From the NCBI GenBank assembly GCA_021324575.1, contig JAJPIW010000019.1, forward strand, positions 62,001 to 126,000: a stretch of 64,000 bases of DNA, read 5' to 3'. The position numbers and the translations under genes are program-made. Within the stretch, counting starts at the first letter, position 1, and the number at the start of each line of letters is the position of its first letter. Below are positions 61,862 through 64,000 of this stretch, piece by piece. The notes below the pieces were generated by a model. That model ran no database searches. It saw nothing but the letters and a program-made list of their open reading frames with translations, and was not told the origin of the DNA. The stretch is from Intrasporangiaceae bacterium (GTDB lineage Bacteria > Actinomycetota > Actinomycetes > Actinomycetales > Dermatophilaceae).

Positions 61862-64000
61862 TCAGTCCTCGAAGGCCTCGGGCGGCGGGCAGGAGCAGAC
61901 CAGGTGGCGGTCACCGTAGGCACCGTCGATCCGGGCAACCGGCGGCCAGTACTTGTCCGCGGCCTGCACCCCGACCGGGAACGCCGCGGTCCGGCGATCG
62001 TAGCCGTGGGCCCAATCCTCGGCCAGGCTGGCGGACGTGTGCGGAGCCTGTCGCAGCACTGAGTCCGCGACAGCCACCTCGCCGTCGGCGACCTGCTGGA
62101 TCTCGGCCCGGATCGCGATCATCGCGTCGCAGAACCGGTCCAGCTCATGCTGGTCCTCGCTCTCGGTCGGCTCGACCATGAGCGTGCCCGCCACCGGGAA
62201 GGACATCGTCGGCGCGTGGAAGCCGTAGTCGATGAGTCGCTTGGCGACGTCGTCCACCGTCACTCCGGTGTCCTTGGTCAGGCCGCGCAGGTCCAGGATG
62301 CACTCGTGGGCGACCAGCCCGTCATTCCCCGAGTAGAGCACCGGGTAGTGCGAACGCAGCCGCGCCGCAACGTAGTTGGCGTTGAGCACCGCCACCTCGG
62401 TCGCCTGGGACAGTCCCTCGCCGCCCATCAGCCGCACGTACGCCCAAGAGATCGGCAGGATCCCGGCCGAGCCGTAGGGAGCGCCCGACACCGGCCCGAC
62501 GCCGGTGGCCGGCCCGCACTCGGGAGCGAGCGGATGGTTGGGCAGGTGCGGGGCAAGGTGCGCCCGGACGGCTACCGGCCCGACCCCGGGGCCGCCGCCG
62601 CCGTGCGGGATGCAGAACGTCTTGTGCAGGTTGAGGTGCGACACGTCGGCGCCGAACTTGCCCGGCTGGGCGAGCCCCACCAGGGCGTTGAGGTTGGCGC
62701 CGTCGACATAGACCTGGCCCCCCGCCTCGTGGACCATCGCGCACAGCTCGGTGATCGTGTCCTCGTAGACCCCGTGCGTCGAGGGGTAGGTGACCATGAT
62801 CGCGGCCAGTTGGTCGCGGTGCTCCTCGATCTTGGCCCTGAGCTGGTCCACATCGACCGTGCCGTCCGGTGCGGTCCTGACGACGACGACGCGCATGCCG
62901 GCCATCACGGCCGACGCGGCGTTGGTGCCGTGTGCCGAGGCCGGGATGATGCAGACGTCGCGCTCGCTGTCGCCGTTGGCCGCGTGGTAGGCGCGGATCG
63001 CCAACAGCCCGGACAGCTCGCCCTGGGATCCGGCGTTCGGCTGGAGCGAGACCTCGTCGTAGCCGGTGATCTCACACAGCCAGCCCGAGAGCTGCGCGAC
63101 GAGCTCCCGGATGCCGACGGTCTGGTCGGTCGGCGCGAACGGGTGCAGGTTGGCGAACTCCGGCCAGGTGATGGCGACCATCTCCGTGGTCGCGTTCAGC
63201 TTCATCGTGCACGACCCGAGCGGGATCATGCCGCGGTCGAGGGCGAAGTCGCGGTCCGACAGTCGCCGAAGGTAGCGCAGCATCGAGGTCTCGCTGCGGT
63301 GGGAGTTGAACACCTCGTGGGTGAGGTAGTCGCTCGTGCGCTGTGCCCAGGTCGGCAGCTCGAAGCCGTCCGAGCTCGCCCCCACGGGAGCCTCGACCCC
63401 GAAGGCGGTCGCCACCGTGCGCACGTCACGACGGGTCGTCGTCTCATCGATGCTCACCGAGACCGCGTCGTCGTCGACCCGGCGGATGTTGATGCCCAGC
63501 GCCAGCGCGGACGCGACGACCTCGTCGGATCGGCCCGGGACCCGCACCGTCACGGTGTCGAAGAACGGACCCGCGGCGACCTCGACACCCCCACGGGTGA
63601 GGTACCCGGCGAGCACGGCCACGTCGTCGTGGATCTCCTCGGCGATGGCGCGCAGCCCCTCGGGCCCGTGGTAGACGGCATACATGCTGGCCATGACGGC
63701 GAGCAGCACCTGCGCGGTGCAGATGTTGGAGGTGGCCTTCTCGCGGCGGATGTGCTGTTCGCGGGTCTGCAGTGCGAGCCGGTATGCCGGGTGCCCCGCA
63801 TTGTCGACCGACACCCCGACGAGCCGGCCGGGAAGGTTCCGCTCCAGCCCGGCCCGAACCGCCATGTAGCCCGCGTGCGGCCCACCGAACGCCATCGGGA
63901 CGCCGAACCGCTGGCTGGTCCCGACGGCGATGTCCGCGCCCCACTCCCCCGGCGGCGTGATCAGGGTGAGCGCCATCAGGTCAGCGGCAGCCGTCAACAG
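61862..64000 (-). CDS. gcvP: Glycine dehydrogenase (decarboxylating), P protein of glycine cleavage, partial
   Basis: C-terminal 712 residues of a protein usually about 950 long; the start lies beyond the window. PLP enzyme that decarboxylates glycine and passes the aminomethyl group to lipoyl-GcvH. Seen: [98 protein letters not shown] and [18 protein letters not shown] with the Schiff-base Lys. The visible part covers the end of the N-terminal half and all of the C-terminal half. Convergent with sbcC and separated by two hairpins. Confidence 0.97.
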   Translation of the reverse strand: MLTAAADLMALTLITPPGEWGADIAVGTSQRFGVPMAFGGPHAGYMAVRAGLERNLPGRLVGVSVDNAGHPAYRLALQTREQHIRREKATSNICTAQVLLAVMASMYAVYHGPEGLRAIAEEIHDDVAVLAGYLTRGGVEVAAGPFFDTVTVRVPGRSDEVVASALALGINIRRVDDDAVSVSIDETTTRRDVRTVATAFGVEAPVGASSDGFELPTWAQRTSDYLTHEVFNSHRSETSMLRYLRRLSDRDFALDRGMIPLGSCTMKLNATTEMVAITWPEFANLHPFAPTDQTVGIRELVAQLSGWLCEITGYDEVSLQPNAGSQGELSGLLAIRAYHAANGDSERDVCIIPASAHGTNAASAVMAGMRVVVVRTAPDGTVDVDQLRAKIEEHRDQLAAIMVTYPSTHGVYEDTITELCAMVHEAGGQVYVDGANLNALVGLAQPGKFGADVSHLNLHKTFCIPHGGGGPGVGPVAVRAHLAPHLPNHPLAPECGPATGVGPVSGAPYGSAGILPISWAYVRLMGGEGLSQATEVAVLNANYVAARLRSHYPVLYSGNDGLVAHECILDLRGLTKDTGVTVDDVAKRLIDYGFHAPTMSFPVAGTLMVEPTESEDQHELDRFCDAMIAIRAEIQQVADGEVAVADSVLRQAPHTSASLAEDWAHGYDRRTAAFPVGVQAADKYWPPVARIDGAYGDRHLVCSCPPPEAFED

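Overview
The window is a high-GC chromosomal segment of an actinobacterium. Supporting evidence: rbpA, separate lnt and polyprenol-phosphate mannose synthase genes, a DUF222-HNH (13E12-type) gene, F420-type oxidoreductases, many 4-nt start/stop overlaps, and many genes whose start codon lies 6-7 nt after a TANNNT -10 box (leaderless transcription). The content would fit a Micrococcales/Intrasporangiaceae-like genome, but that placement is inference.

About 1-20 kb is an accessory-looking region. Seven large paralogous proteins of unknown function sit in two arms. The left arm (+) has one partial and two complete genes. The right arm (-) has four genes. By N-terminal sequence and gene order, the left arm (1-2-3) mirrors the first three genes of the right arm (18003 down to 11081), so the locus looks like an inverted pair of one three-gene module. 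The arms converge on a DUF222-HNH endonuclease gene. The right arm adds a fourth gene with three WSWCxxC...CPAGG zinc-ribbon-like repeats. Two unknown genes (18033 +; Cys-rich 18828 -) flank it.

20-24.7 kb: a P-loop kinase/luciferase-like oxidoreductase fusion, a Ddn-type deazaflavin-dependent protein, an aldo/keto reductase, and a sigma factor with its CU044_5270-type partner. 24.7-27.5 kb: kamD-kamE-kal, part of the lysine fermentation pathway. 27.5-34 kb: lipoprotein and mannolipid synthesis (lnt, ppm), FxsA, rbpA with a SigH/SigR-type promoter, an MFS transporter and a secreted M15 peptidase.

34.07-34.77 kb is a 700-nt gene-free stretch with two 86-bp hairpin-forming repeats. 34.8-44 kb: Ca2+/H+ exchanger, SSB-like protein, valS, an unknown protein, a UvrA-like ATPase and a class V aminotransferase. 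44-50.5 kb is a molybdenum locus: an FdhF/YdeP oxidoreductase facing a HTH-Mop regulator and modABC. 50.5-64 kb: DUF1028 protein, amylosucrase, YciO/Sua5 protein, OsmC, DUF1697, histidine phosphatase, GCS2-family ligase, sbcD-sbcC and the C-terminal part of gcvP, which runs off the window.

Two window-wide signals stand out. The 7-mer GTATGCC/GGCATAC occurs about 70 times in all reading frames, although it forces rare codons. Leaderless starts recur throughout. No tRNA, rRNA, CRISPR array, insertion sequence or prophage was seen.
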